A stretch of DNA of 64,000 nt from Mactra quadrangularis. Taxonomy: Eukaryota > Mollusca > Bivalvia > Venerida > Mactridae. Positions 1 to 13,071 of this stretch are shown piece after piece (position 1 is the stretch's first letter; every line of letters begins with the position of its first letter). The notes below the pieces were generated by a model. That model did not search any database. It had not been told where the DNA came from and saw only the letters and a list, made by a program, of their open reading frames with translations. Where the stretch lies: positions 7,446,258 through 7,510,257 of the forward strand of contig CM046307.1 of assembly GCA_025267735.1 (NCBI GenBank). The letters are read 5' to 3'. The translations under genes and the position numbers were made by a program.

Positions 1-9
1 ATAAGTTTA

Positions 10-190
10 CAGTAAAACTTGGTTATAACATACTCGGTTATAACATACACTCGGTTACAACATACTATTTTTCCTGGCCCATTCTTCATATTTTGTATGT
101 AACATACTTAGTTATATGGATATAACATACCTCGGTTATAACATACCTTTTTTTTTGGCTCAGCGAGTATGTTATAACCGAGTTTTACTG
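10..190. mobile_element. pogo/Tc1-mariner-type MITE
   Basis: A 181-bp element has inverted ends (left CAGTAAAACTTGGTTATAAC, right end its near-perfect reverse complement) flanked by TA at 8-9 and 191-192. The interior is made of short repeats of the 'ggttataacatac' unit. There is no coding capacity. The CAGT start and TA duplication fit the pogo/Tigger branch of Tc1/mariner; the family is inferred. Confidence 0.7.
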
Positions 191-393
191 TACTAATGTC
201 TATACATTTACAATTAAAATCTGATAGAGTTGTTTATACTTCTTTTGAAAGTAAAGCATAAAAACATTGTTATTATTCCGACCAAATGATAATGTGTAGA
301 GATTGAAATTGTTTTACTGAACAATAAGAAGGACTAACAACTATATGATATTGTCACTATTGTTAGATATTTATTATAATGTTTCTATTTCAG

Positions 394-3300
394 AACCAAT
401 GAATTTAGAGAGAAGATAGAATCAGTACAAGAAGAGATTCATTCCTTAAATATGGATATTGAAGAAAACCAGGGTATGTTAATATTGTCTTGGACAAATG
501 TTTGTGTAATGCTCTGAATCTACCTTTCGGTTGATAGATCATTGTTTTTATTATTCATTTTCAAGCTCACTTCCTGGTTCTTCGGTATTTAACTTTTATT
601 TAAGTTTTTTGCTCATGATGATTTCAAGCTGTTGGTTGATCAATGTATTTTGTTTCAACACCCTTACATACTAATTAGTTCTTTAATTATAGCACTTTGA
701 ATAAAGTTTTTTGCTCAGTGAAGTCCAGCAAGCTATGTTTTGGATGGAATTTGGTTATTCATTAACATTTAAATTAGCTTGCCAACTCAGTTTATGAAAA
801 TAATGAGTTATACTAATAGGTCGTCCTCATGTTATGTATTTTTAGGTGAAAGAAATCAGAAATACAAAGAATTAAAGAAGAGAGAGGAGACTATGGATGG
901 TATAGTGTTATTCTTTTAATTGATACATTTTTAGTTTACAATGAAATGCATTATGGGATATTTTCCTTGGCACAAATTATTGAGCCAAATATTGATCTTA
1001 GATTATTAGTTAAATCCATGAAACATGAAAAAGCAACCATTTGACAATGGCTGTCAAATGGCCGTTGTCAGTTGAACATGTTACACACACTTGTTTGAAA
1101 GCATAAGTAAGATTCTGGAAGAACCACTTAAGCTATATTTGTATTTATTGTTTTTGTCTTCTTTAACTTTCTGAGACAATGTTCCAGTATCTTTGTGATT
1201 GACTGTTGCTCAATAATAAGCACTCCTATACTTAAACTATGTTTATTCTATAACATGACATAGTATATTTGTAGCTAACCTGACCCACATGGGTCTAGTT
1301 AGGAGACATCCCAAATATTAAGAAAACTTTAATGAAGATTTTGACAATTGATGTATTAGGGTGTTTGTAGCAGTCACATTTATATCAATGAAATGCAAAG
1401 TCAGGAAAAAAAGCAGTGAAAGTTTTACCTATTGCTTCCTTTAAAATGCTTCAATTTTTATTGTAGAATTTCTTCATACATTTGAAGATGCCAAATCTCA
1501 GGAATATGTAAGTTATAGTTATTTACTTTATTTTAATCATTCTGAAGATCCTTCTATGTTTTATCAATCTGAAAAATTAAATTTTCAAAGTGTACCTCAT
1601 AAATGAAATGACGAAATCACTAAGCTATTTCATAAATATGTGAAATGAAATTTTACTTTCTATTGAGGAAGTTATTTCTGGAAATAATTTCTTAGAACTA
1701 AAATTGTCTGTATTGTTTTTCCCTGTCTTCACTACAGAATATAAATTAGTTTTAAATTGAAGTGAGTTAGTTGATAATTTCCCTCATGAACTGCTTTACA
1801 ATAAAGGATACAAAATTTACTCCCTTCTCACTAGAATGAAATATGTAGTAAATGATATTAAGAACTGTATTTTCCATCAGTATATACTGGCATTTAGTAC
1901 ACAGTATAAAGCAAACATGTCATGTATACTAAATAGGATGTAGTAGTTGCTGCTTTTTGTCATGTGAACTCAGTACTTTAGATAGAAAAATTTCTATTGA
2001 AAAAAAACAGACTTTTATTATATATTTTTTGTAATTTTAGCAAAGGATATCTGAACTTGAACAAAATGTTGTCAGCCTACTAGAACATATAAGTAGGGTA
2101 AGTTGTAGTTTTATTTATAAAAATAGAAAATCAGTAAAACAATAACATCCAATACATGTATAGCTTAACTCTTGGCTAAATTATTTGCCAGCTGATATCT
2201 ACAAAGTTGCTCTTTTACACAAACAGATTGGAATGTTAGTTTCTCCTCACTGGGAGGAAGTTGCCTGATTATAAAAATTAGATAAGTAATGACACTTCTT
2301 CTTTTTTAGCTTTCAAGTTTGATGGTCTGTTTGTTTGGAACATTAGTCAGATTTTATCCATACCATAAAATAACGGAAGTCATCAATACTATATAGTAAT
2401 TCATGGAAAGTAAAAATTGGCAAAAAAGAAATCATTCTTTAAGATTTATGATTCCTTAAATTGGGATGATGAAAGTGTTAAACAAGTTGTTGTAAGATTA
2501 GTAGTAAAACCCGAAAAGTCCATGTGCATACAAACTGACCGCTTTTACAGTATTATATTTAATGTAACAGTTTCAATTCAGTAAAATCTCAATACACCAA
2601 CCTGTAATAGAACTTTAGTAATAAAGCTGTTTAAGAGAGGTAACTGTTACATGGAGAGTTATTTTTGTTGGGAAATGCTTGAGATGTATGAGTCTATGAT
2701 GGCTGTTGTTGAGAGGTTGTGTGTATGAGGGGATGGCAATAAATGGAGGGTAACTATAAAATCTAATTTATGTTTGTTTCAGAATATGAGTAGATTTACT
2801 GCTTTACCAAGCCAGAATGAACTAGCTGAGATGAAGGAAGATTTAGCTTTCAAAGAAGGGGAGATGAAGAAATCTGAATATACAGCTATGGGTCTTGCTC
2901 AAGGTATTTTTTATCATATTACTTTAGGTCTGAGTGTAAAATAATGCAGAGGAATATAGTATATACCATGTATATATACTATACAAAACTTCTACGTACC
3001 CCTTTTCCATATAGTAGAATTTTTTTTCAACATTTATGTCCCAAAAAAGGGTTTTCCACCAATAAAGAAGCATGAAAACCATGCAAGCAGATGACAGTAT
3101 GGTTCTTTACACATTTTCATTATGGATAGGACATAAATGTTGAAAAATAAATGCTACAATATGGAAATCAGGGTACTTAGAAATGAAATTTGACCATGTT
3201 CATTGCATTATGTAATTTTACTGTCTTGCAATTATACCTTATAAAATAGATCCAATTGTTTGTGTCTGTCTTTGTTGATTTATAAGAACGACTAGTTTCA

Positions 3301-6300
3301 TTTGTTTTCTACATTTTCTTGAAAAAACCAATGTCTCATTCAGGATTAAATTTTAAATTTGTACTTCCTAAAATGATAAGAAAATCTGTTTTTGACATTT
3401 TCATCTGAAAAATTCTTATTTGAATATTTCTTATTTATTTTTCTTGTCTAACTAATATGTATAGGAAATCATTGCTTATGTTCTTTGTTTTATATTGAAA
3501 ATAAAAAATACAGTTCCCTGTCTTGATAATCTTGCAGTTTGTTTGACCATGCCTAAAGAAATCTCCAATGTTATCTATATGAGGGTCCTACCCTTACTGT
3601 TTTTACTAGGGATCCTAAAGGAATCCCTAGTCAGTCAGAGATTGCTCCTTAATATTAGGGATCCCTTCAATAAAAGACATTTTGAATGATTAATATTCTC
3701 TCTTATAAAACTTGAAGTCACGCTGGAAAGGCAATCTTTCAGTGGTTCTGACGGAATACCTTTTTGAATCCTCTGAATATTCATACCTTATCAGTATAAA
3801 ACCCTATGTATGATTTGATGTTAATTTTTTTAGAAAATGACAAATTGAGAGTTGATTTAGAGAAAGTTGAACAACTTGAGGAGAAGATAAATACAGAGCT
3901 TGCAATGTTGAGAGAAAAAATATCTAATATGCAGAATGAATTAGTTACATTCCGAGATCTAGACTCACTTAGAAGAAATGCTGAAGACAAGAAACAGGTA
4001 TGATCTGGTTTTTTTCTGAATATTTTCTAAGTATCACCTGTGAAAATATAAAATCTTGTGTTTTTACTGCAGTGAAAAAGTATATCTAACTTAATGAATC
4101 CTAAGACTTTTTCCTTCTCACTGACTTTCTTTCTATTAAGTTGCCCTCTGTTCCTTTTAACATTGGTATCCAAATTACTGTTTTATTATGTATTTCTGAA
4201 GTGTCTCTATTTAACTCATAATAGAACTCTTAATAAAAGGTATCAGATTGTAATTCATGATAATTTCTTCTAGCAAAGAACTTGCGTGATATATCAAGTA
4301 CTTTTGATTTTGCTTCTTGGTGTCTCTGTAATAAGCAATTTACAGTTAGATGAAGCTTCTTGGTCAAGGTAACTATGAGGTTTGAACCAATATTGAGCAG
4401 TGAAATGTCATTTTTCTCCATCTCTATACATACTTTCTCTGTTTATCTATATTGCCACTGTGTTCAAGTAGTCATAGCTTCAATTAGTTAGTTCAGTTAG
4501 TTGCTTCAATTCACTAACAATTGCTCTGTCTGTTAGCAAGTTGGCAGATGGCACAACCACTGATTTAAAAGGCTAGGACTCTTAGCACTGGCACATTTAA
4601 GGATTAATAGGGAACAGTAAACCTCAAATGAATCTTACAAAGAGGCATGTAACAAATAAACAACTTCTATTCTACAGAAATTGATGTCAGACAAGATAAT
4701 TCTACAAAAAAGAAGAGAGACATTTAAGAGACAACTTCAACAACTAAGTTCAAGATATGAAGGTCTTAAAGCTACTATGAATGATAATGAGACTTATACT
4801 CAGGTATGTAGAGTTTAAATCTATTGTTTAACTCGCCTTAACTGTACTTAGTAGAGATATTTTGTTAAGCTTTTGGTCGTTTGTGCAAGGTTTTTGGTAT
4901 TGCCAGTTTTAGTTAAGTTTTAACATGTTTTATTCACCGTATTTATATACATATTTGCTTACACATGTTTACAATAATAATAATAATGATGATGATGATA
5001 ATGATAACAATAATTTTTTTATTGGGTTTAACGCTGTATCAAAACAATTTAGGTCATTTTACAGCGTCCAGCCCACCTAACCTAGCTTTCCTGGACCCTT
5101 ATCTATAACCAGTACTCACCTACCCTTCCACAAGGCCGTAAACTTCTCCATATTATCTAATCAATGGAGGAAAATTAACATTATTGTCAAATTTTCATTG
5201 AAGGGTATAACGTCCTGGGTGGGATTCGAACCTGTCTCTTCGTTGGGACACGAGATTCCAAATTCCGGCGCGCTACCTACTGCGCTATCGACCCGGGTTA
5301 TAATAACAATAATTTTGATAATAGAAATGAACATATTTGTATGTATAGCAATGTTGTTGAGCCACAAGTTCTTTAACTTAGTTGCAACTCTTCCCTTTGG
5401 GTGTGAGTCTTAAATTAATGCATTCAGTCTCTGTGTTATTATTTAAGCGTTGACATTTAAAAAAAAAAAACAGCCTATATATTTTAATAATTTTATTTCA
5501 GCTTGGTAATCTAGAAAGAAAATGGCAACATCATGAACAAAATAACTTTGTGATGAGAGATTGTATCCTTTGTATATGATTTGTGGGTTTAGTCTCTTAT
5601 TTTCAATCTAATACTTATTATCCGGGAACAAAAGGAAATAAGAGATTTATCTTTTTTTGTGTCATCCCCGGTATTGATGTGCACGACATATGGCATTTTA
5701 CATACTGTGATATTCACCATTTGTATGCCATATGTCATGTCATTGTTACCAAAATAAATTTATAACTATTATATTATTTAAAGTATTTATACGAGAGGTG
5801 TCCCAGTAAAACGTGGACTCTGTTTGTTGCGAAAAAAATATGCGCAACTTAAGCTCCACTTTTTAACTGCCATTAACTGCATGTGTTGTGAGTAAGTATG
5901 CTACATTTTTAGACGGTTGAATAAAAAAATAAAAGTTTTGCTTCAATTTGTAAGACACTAGGTATGGAAACGCGGCGCAAGTCAACGTCATATTAAGACG
6001 TCATGTCTATGAAATCATTTTTATTTACTCTCAAAAGTCGCCTTGTTGTGAACAGTGGCATATACAGGCAATGTATTTACTTCATATTCACTTTAAAAAT
6101 GTTTTTGTCTAACTTTCATTACAAAATGGTTACATCAGTCTCAAAATATTAGTATGGTCAATGATATAATGGTCCACATGTTAAGTATCCAACTTAATTT
6201 TGAAAAACACTGTCAGTAGTTTTTGGTACGATAAATTCAGTGGATATATTTCACAATGATTAACTACACTACAATATGTAGTATGCACACAGTATGCTTA

Positions 6301-7581
6301 ATGATAACTTTCGTCTGTCTATATGTTTGAATTCAAATTGATAACCATGTATGTTGTGCCAGGCTGATTATGAAAATGAGTTGCAATTACAAAGTCTCAA
6401 TTTTGTCCTGACGTCACATTATCTCGTATCACATTTTTGTGTTTCAGAGCAAACGCATATTGCACTCTTGTGTGCATATTTTATGATCTTAGATTTGGCC
6501 TGATAATATATTGATAATTTCTGTGAATGTTTATGTAAAAATAAAATGCAAACAAAAAGTTTAAATTCAAATTTTGCTGTTCACTTGGACTCGGTATGAA
6601 CAAATATACAAGTGTAAAAGTGGTTTCACCGCATGCACTTACCTTGCATTAGTTAAACATTAAAATGACGCTTTTAATGCAAATACTCATAGGTCAAATG
6701 CCTCATTTGTATAAAAAAATGACTTACAAAAAGTCTTGTAAACTATGATGATCATGTGACGATAGGAAAGAAAGTTATGGACAAAGTACACGATTTACTG
6801 GGACACCCCTCATAAGTCCAAAACTGAAACAAGTCCTATTTTAGGAATGGTATTACCATCAATATTTTCATTTGTAGATAATTGTATAGTCAGTTCCTGC
6901 AGGAGACTGTAGACTGTTGTCACATTGTTTTAGTGCTGTCAGTATTAATTAGTGAATTGTTTTCAAGTCCATACCAAGTGATGTCATTTTCAGGAGTATA
7001 AATTCTGTCAATCCATCTTAAAATATTCACTGAAGAAAATGTGAAATGTCTACTGCCTGACATATTCTATCCCACTGAATGTTAAAAAGAAGAATTTGTC
7101 AGTCTGGAACTATATTGAAAACTTGGTCTCATTGCATGAACCTAATTCGGAATTCCAATTTATGGATTTAATAGGTTTTTCCATCCATGCTTAGGCGGTG
7201 CATGTACAAACAATGTTTTCACACATTATAGCTGATAAAAAAAACAGATTTAAACCTATTTTTCTTCGTAAACATATTTTCATTGTAATGGTGAAAGTTT
7301 GTACAGCAGGGAATACTCAAAATATATTTGAATTTCAGATATACAATGTATTGCCATGTTTCTTGTACTAATTTGTTATCATGAAAGCCCTACATTACAT
7401 ACAGTACTTTATTTTCATATCTTGAAACTTTTGTTGGTTATAAACCTTAACCTAGTTTTCAGTTATCAATGCCAAGACCACAGAATGTAATTATCGTCCA
7501 ATCAGTCGTCGTGTGTTTACTGGTGTATCTGATTACAATAATCTACTACAGACACATATGGCTAACAATCCTAGCATGTAA
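394..7581 (+). CDS. IFT74: IFT74, intraflagellar transport protein 74 (last nine exons)
   Basis: This is the 3' part of a coiled-coil IFT-B core subunit, which pairs with IFT81 in ciliary tubulin transport. Exons read by splice sites and frame are 394-473, 846-899, 1467-1507, 2041-2097, 2783-2903, 3834-3997, 4678-4803, 5502-5562 and 7463-7581 (stop TAA 7579-7581). Every junction keeps one frame. The peptide is heptad-rich and Glu/Lys-rich throughout. Recognisable IFT74 segments include SLLEHISRNMSRF (exons 4-5), LVTFRDLDSLRRNAEDKK (exon 6) and LGNLERKWQHHEQNNF (exon 8), in the same order as in vertebrate IFT74. The last exon ends in NNPSM. The 5' exons lie left of the window. Introns carry repeats, including a SINE at 5010-5300 and a mariner-like element at 5792-6812. 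A poly(A) signal AATAAA is visible near 7795. Confidence in the gene identity is high; the short exon 2 (54 nt) and exon 3 (41 nt) boundaries rest on frame and splice consensus only. Confidence 0.88.
2995..3178. mobile_element. Short inverted-repeat element in IFT74 intron
   Basis: The left end GTACCCCTTTTCCATAT and right end ATATGGAAATCAGGGTAC are complementary with small gaps. The inner arms (tcaacatttatgtcc / ggacataaatgttga) also pair. The element has no ORF. The target duplication is unclear, so the superfamily is not assigned. Confidence 0.5.
4976..5012. repeat. (TAA/TGA)n microsatellite
   Basis: A run of taa and tga triplets directly abuts the tail of the reverse-strand SINE that follows, as expected for a SINE 3' tail or expansion. 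Confidence 0.7.
5010..5300 (-). mobile_element. tRNA-derived SINE
   Basis: On the minus strand the element starts with a tRNA-like head: box A (tagcgcagtaggtagcgcg) and box B (ggttcgaatcc). It continues into a body with 'tatacccttca.tgaaaattt' and ends in the tail 'gcgttaaacccaataaaa'. The 13072-13362 element is a second copy of the same family in plus orientation. It lies inside an IFT74 intron. Confidence 0.8.
5792..6812. mobile_element. Non-autonomous mariner-like element in IFT74 intron
   Basis: The inverted ends CGAGAGGTGTCCCAGTAAAA and its mirror (tttactgggacacccctca) are flanked by TA at 5790-5791 and 6813-6814, as in mariner elements. The 1,021-bp interior has no long ORF, so no transposase is left. 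It sits between the last two IFT74 exons. Confidence 0.68.
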
Positions 7582-7857
7582 TATGGTCCAGTTATCATCT
7601 ATAAAACTTTTATCATTCCACTAGAATATTGAACATTGATGATGTAAAGTGAAGACATTGAGCTTTGAATCTACTTGTTTACAGATTTGGCTGTTTATTT
7701 TTTATATTTGAAAACTACCTGTCAGCATCTGTTATTGTGTTACATATCAAGTTAATACTTCATACTTTAATGAATAGATACTTTAGATTATGAGAAATAA
7801 AAGTCACAAAAATACATTAAATAAAATCATCGATACTATTACTTTCATATGAAAACC

Positions 7858-8066
7858 ACAGCTGTGGTGTAGTGTTTAGCATGTCTGACTTCGAATCCGG
7901 AGATCTCATGTTTGAACCCCGTCGGGGTAGGTCATACCCTATACATGAGTTGTCAGCCTCGTAGGGTAAGTGAGTACTGGTGAAAGAAAATTTTCCAGGA
8001 AACCTATAATAGGAAGAGTTTGATGTTGTATATATAACCTAAATATGTGGTGAATACGATGTTAAA
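7858..8066 (+). mobile_element. tRNA-derived SINE
   Basis: The tRNA-like head has box A (gtggtgtagtgtttagcatg) and box B (gtttgaacccc). It is followed by a body with 'ggtcatacccta.acatgag' that resembles the other SINEs in the window. It lies just downstream of the IFT74 stop. Confidence 0.65.
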
Positions 8067-9027
8067 AAAATTTATCACATGAGGGTTTTAAACATAAAAA
8101 TCACCCTCTTTTACATTTGTTTGTCAATTTGTGCTAAATGTAGTATTGGTGTTATATAAGTTTTTGAAAAGTTGATAATTATTTAATTTGAAATCTGTGA
8201 ATAAGCAGCTTCGATACTACAGTGAGGTCCAAAAGTTTCTATACACATTATTTTTTTCATATTTTCTCTAATTTTTTATTGAAAAATTATTGCAAATTCA
8301 TTCTGTTTAGTATTTTTACTTTTTATTTATTATGCATAAAGAGCATTACTGTTGGTCCATGTTAAACTGTGTATTTGTTGTGGAACTATTAACTACATGT
8401 AAAGTATCTCAAATACTATGTATAATATATTTTACTATACACTTGCATGTATATAAAATGTGTTTTTGCCTATAAGATGTCTACTTTTTTTTCTGAGAGT
8501 CCATAGCTCAGGTGACTCTATCAAAATGGCATTACTCTGCTTCAATATTATTGTACAAAACTTTAATATTGTGAAAAGCTGTCTCTATGGCTTTTTTCTT
8601 CTAGTTGTGGAACACGTCACTCTGTTTTCATAAAAGTGCCTGAACTGAAATAATTTGTTTGACTTTCAATTTGTGTAAAAATTGCTAATATTGTGACTAG
8701 TCAATAAATCTGTATACAAAATACAAGTTAGAGTGTAAATGATTATCTACAGCAGTAACAAAATCAGATATTGATTTAATGCACAAATATACTTGGTTTT
8801 ACTGTTATCAAGCAATAATATTCAAAGCTTTGCTCATTAATATCTGTTCTGCTCTTATTCATTTCTGTTTTACGTCATGTAATGTATTGTGTTAACTGTA
8901 ATATTTGCTTGCAGGAAATTTCTGAACATTGTTTGGATTTGTCATTATTTATTTTAGTTATGAGACATTTCATACCAAAAGTTTTTAGTTTTCTTATTCT
9001 GTAGTATAATATGTGTCGTTGATACCG
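8067..9027. other. Intergenic, no gene seen
   Basis: AT-rich sequence 3' of IFT74 with no convincing ORF. At 8229 'cagtgaggtccaaaagt' looks like one end of a Tc1-type element, but no matching right end was found. Confidence 0.5.
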
Positions 9028-9830
9028 TCCAAGAAAGCTTGTAGATCTGTGATTTAATGTTTAATTTATTGCAAGAATTTATGACTAAATAGTAAAGGTA
9101 TAAAGGAAATTATGTCTTGTTTTATTTTTGCCTGTTTTTCATTATACAATAGTTACAAGTTTTTTATGACTGTTGTTTAGGATCATTGACTGGATGCAGC
9201 ATTATCCGCTCTGATCAGCTTTCTACTGGAAGTCTGTATTCAAGGCTAGTATAACCAAAAGTTTCAACAACAATCAAAAACTAATTACTGTATCTTGGTG
9301 AAAAAACAACCACCTACCTTGAGAATAGCAAGGTTTTATTATTACGTCTCTCATTGATAAAAAAATGTCAGGTGATGATGGCACCATGTATGTTAGAATA
9401 TATGATAGAAGATAGACTACCAATACAGTATATAAAATTACATACCATTCTATAAATGTCTATTATGTCCCTCATCACAAAATGTCAGGTGGTAGTGGCA
9501 CCATGTATGTTAGATTATGTGATTAAGGATAAACAACCAATGCATAAATTACATACCCCCCCCCCCCCGACAACATTGTGTAACAGGAATAGTAAACTAT
9601 CATTTTAATATTGAGAATTGTCTAAGCAATTAAAATGATGACATATCCTTCCTGTACATGAAAGGAATACAACAAGATAGTAAATCTGTGATTTTATGTC
9701 TGATAACTAAAAGGATTGATGGCTAAATAGTAAAAGTATAAAGAAATTAAGTCTGATTTTATCTCTCTCTGTTTCACATTATACAATGTTTACAGTTTTT
9801 ATGACAATTGATTTGTTAGCATTGACTGAT
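9028..9830. repeat. Tandem duplication (period about 640 bp) with nested 115-bp duplication
   Basis: The block at 9028-9185 (starting 'gtagatctgtgattta', containing 'actaaatagtaaaggtataaa' and 'cattatacaat') recurs diverged at 9672-9830. Between them 'aatgtcaggtg.t..tggcaccatg' occurs twice, near 9365 and 9480. A C homopolymer of about 12 bases lies at 9558. No coding content was seen. Confidence 0.65.
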
Positions 9831-9891
9831 GACTATGTTGGGCAATAGCAGAACTATGATAAATTGACTATTATAGAGATGACTATTGGAG

Positions 9892-9908
9892 GGAGAGAAA
9901 GAGAGTGT

Positions 9909-9939
<31 letters not shown>

Positions 9940-9995
9940 TGAGAGAGAGAGGGGGGGGGGGCGGCAGAGGGAGAGGAAGAGGGAGAAAGCATTTT
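9892..9995. repeat. (GA)n purine-rich low-complexity tract
   Basis: A near-pure GA run with a G9 homopolymer. The ORF crossing it is a low-complexity artefact. Confidence 0.85.
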
Positions 9996-9999
9996 ATAT

Positions 10000-11528
10000 A
10001 TTATAGAAGGTGTATAAAACGTGGAGAAAGAGGTAACTCTATGGAAGCTTTTGGTGAGAAGTGACTGTTACTTAGTGTCTGATGTGATGGCTGCAATTGC
10101 ATTTTACTGCTTAAAAAACTAATACATAAATGCTGAATCTAGCCTATTTATTATAATACTGTATCGAATGTTACATTTGATTTGTGGACATACATTGACA
10201 ATTTAAACAAGATCATGTAAAATTCACCATTATCTAAAAACTGGTAGAAAATTAAAAGAAGAGTAAGATTTTATGTCACGCTTTGAAGCAAAAATCATTT
10301 TCATACTTTGGATAAACCATGTGCTTATAGTTTTGTTCAAATTCAAAAATCAAAGGCAGCGCTGATTACATTCTAAACTTTTCCACAAGAGTGTGTTTTT
10401 TTCACTTTATTTGCAAAACATATTTTAAAACGTGTGTATAAATTGTCAAAAATAGGCCAAAAATAAATTCTTTGAACGTTAACAAAAAACCAAGAAGTGA
10501 ACCACATTATTTTGTACAAACGCATGCAGTGTAGTAAGAGCACATTGGGCAAAAATGTCAGGGAATGATATCTACAGTCGCTTACATATGATAAATTTCA
10601 CTTGAATCTCCTTTCAAGAAATCCTGCACCCCACCCTTGCTTGGTATAGATCAGGCATTTTTTTTCAATTGCTATCTAACTATGGAAAAAAATGATGATC
10701 CATACCTTAACTTTTTCCATTCTTTCCATCCTTTGATTATAAAGACATACTAATAAGTTTAATGGAATGAAAAAAGCTTAGAATCTATTCATTTGCAGAA
10801 CTATTTGTTCTTTGTTATCTCCATTTGTATCAGTAAAGATCCCTTACGTTAATAGCTTCTACAAATTCCCAAGATTAACAACGTCACAAGATTCCCAAGA
10901 AATCGACGAACAAGAGTTAGTTGACCATCTGAAGACCACGTGGCTATATACCCTGTTGTATGTATCGACAAATGAAACATAAAAAGCCCGTAGCCCATAA
11001 AACCAAGAGAAAGTGTGCGTACGGTAGACGGAACAGGGGAGTTCCAACGCGCATATAATGCAAATACAATTAGATAATTTACAAAAATTATCATAATATT
11101 CATTCCAAAAGATATTTTTTTTGTGTCTTTGCCTTCCCTTTCTCTGGGACAAATATTTGCCAAGAATCCTTGGGAAAATGGATTAACCTGAGTGTTTATC
11201 AATAAAAATGATACAATTCAAGACACCAGCTTATTCAATGTCTCTTCAAGTGGTAACACCATAGTTGTCTTTGTTGAAGCTTGTACTTAGAAGAATACTG
11301 ATCTCCTCTAGGTTAATTCTGTGATCTCTGGTCGATTAGATTATTATAAGCGTCGAATATGAGTTTTTCTGTTTGTTTGTCGTTTATTTCTTAAACTTAG
11401 GACCGTCCGCTCTATAGGATGCATTATGTGCATTATGACTCCGGCCAAAACTTAGCCTTAACTTCAAGTTTGAAAGTTAAAGCTCCAGAGAGACTTCTCG
11501 TTGGAATAACATTTTTCCTTTGCTGGTC
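10000..11528. other. Intergenic, no gene seen
   Basis: AT-rich sequence. A 117-codon minus-strand frame at 10849-11202 has no recognisable domain and poor codon periodicity by eye, so I do not call it. Confidence 0.45.
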
Positions 11529-11536
11529 TTCGTTAA

Positions 11537-11979
11537 TAGGGCTGTCACGATATATCGGTTTACCAGAATATTGCAATATGCATTTGCGGCAATACGTATC
11601 GCGATACGAATTTAACGTACCAGTATTAAGCGACATTTTTTATTTTCATTGAAAAATTCTTCCCTTCGCCAAATGAAAGAAGCGAAATGTCAGTTTTCCA
11701 TGGTTCATTCAATTAAAGCTTTAGTTCAAAGAATTTGACCGATCTGGGGGCGTTCGGAATGTTACTATTACTCTAAAAATGCCCTGTTTTTCTCCAGTCA
11801 CTTTCCCTACAAAATGCTATAACATCAATAATGAACAGTTGAATACGTTCTTTAAGACAGAAGTTATTATGCCACTTGTCTTTTGCTTGCAATGCAACGT
11901 ATCGTGGTACGTATTGTGATACGGTTCTAGTGCATCGCAATGTACCACGATACGCTTCTCGCGTATCGTGACTACCATA
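11537..11979. mobile_element. hAT-type MITE with 8-bp target duplication
   Basis: The left end TAGGGCTGTCACGATA and right end (reverse complement TATGGTAGTCACGATA) form imperfect inverted repeats. The exact 8-bp duplication TTCGTTAA flanks both sides (11529-11536 and 11980-11987). An 8-bp duplication plus TAGGG-type ends indicates hAT. At 443 bp with no transposase it is non-autonomous. Sub-terminal sequence is rich in cgtatcg/cgatacg palindromes. Confidence 0.78.
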
Positions 11980-11987
11980 TTCGTTAA

Positions 11988-13071
11988 GTTTCCATTTTTG
12001 TTGCCCTCTTCATTTCACAATCGGGCTTGGGGCCGGCTACGGCTGGATTGTCGAGTTATAGATTGATTGCTTACTTTTTATACTAATAAGTGTTACAAAG
12101 GCACCAAGTAGCATTCATTGGCTAACAATTTTTATACCATCAAAAGTTGTGAAGATAATAATGACGATTGTCTCCTATGGATTGACTTTCACACAATTAA
12201 CCTAATTCTGTCATTGTAGCTTGAAGTGCTGATAATTTATCACCAGTTCCCATGTGACAACGATTCACACGTTTTTGTCTTTGAAAGATGCGCACACACT
12301 TGTTTTAAACAATTCAATTACGCAAAATTCTCAGCATTTTACACTTAAACTGCCACAACTCAACCATTAATCATATAATTTTAACATTTTAACAGCAGCC
12401 TCAAAGTTTCCAGTAAATTGCCAGTGCATTATGGCGTTATCATTTGTGCAGTTATTATCGCCTTAAAAATGTTCGATTGCCATGATGAATTGCTCTGTGC
12501 GTATAACAAGTCAGAAAAGTAGCTTATTTCAAATGTTTAATATTCGTTTACTTTTTCTGGACAATTAAATCAACTAAATCACACACACTGGAAAACCCAC
12601 GATGCCCTTTCAGAGTGTTACAGTGTCGTTCTTTTTTGAATAGGAAAAAAGACTTTTGTAGGTTTGCTAGTGTGTTTGCAAAAAGTAATAAAACTTGGAT
12701 TGGCGATGTGATGCACATAAAAAAGTAATCACTTTTCTGCTTAGCCTCCAGTGGGTATCATGTAAATCTGTCAAAAATTAAAATACTTACAGCTCCCTTA
12801 TAGCTCTGAGTTGAGGCGGGATTTTTACTGTTTTCTTCTAGAAGCCGTAAAATTTGTGATGTCATAGTCACGTGGTATTCTTGTCGTGTAAAAAACTACC
12901 ATGTTTTCTCACAAGAAAGTGTCCACAAACTTGGCTTTGTGATTTGATCTAGCTCTCTTTTTGACCTTTGCACAAAATAATTCGAATCGAGCGCATGAAG
13001 CTTGCCCCTTCCTATTCATATAATCTCTTATTTTTCTTTGTATCTCTTCTCGTCCATTTTCTCTACTCATT
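11988..13071. other. Intergenic, no gene seen
   Basis: AT-rich sequence. No supported ORF, RNA or clear repeat was recognised. Confidence 0.4.

Noticed and set aside
5198..5413. 71-codon ORF through the tRNA-SINE
   Set aside because: Reads through box A/B of the SINE; not a gene.
9864..10064. Arg/Glu/Gly-rich ORF
   Set aside because: Translation of a GA dinucleotide tract.
10849..11202. 117-codon minus-strand ORF with hydrophobic stretches
   Set aside because: No recognisable domain, surrounded by AT-rich non-coding sequence, and a second overlapping frame is equally open.
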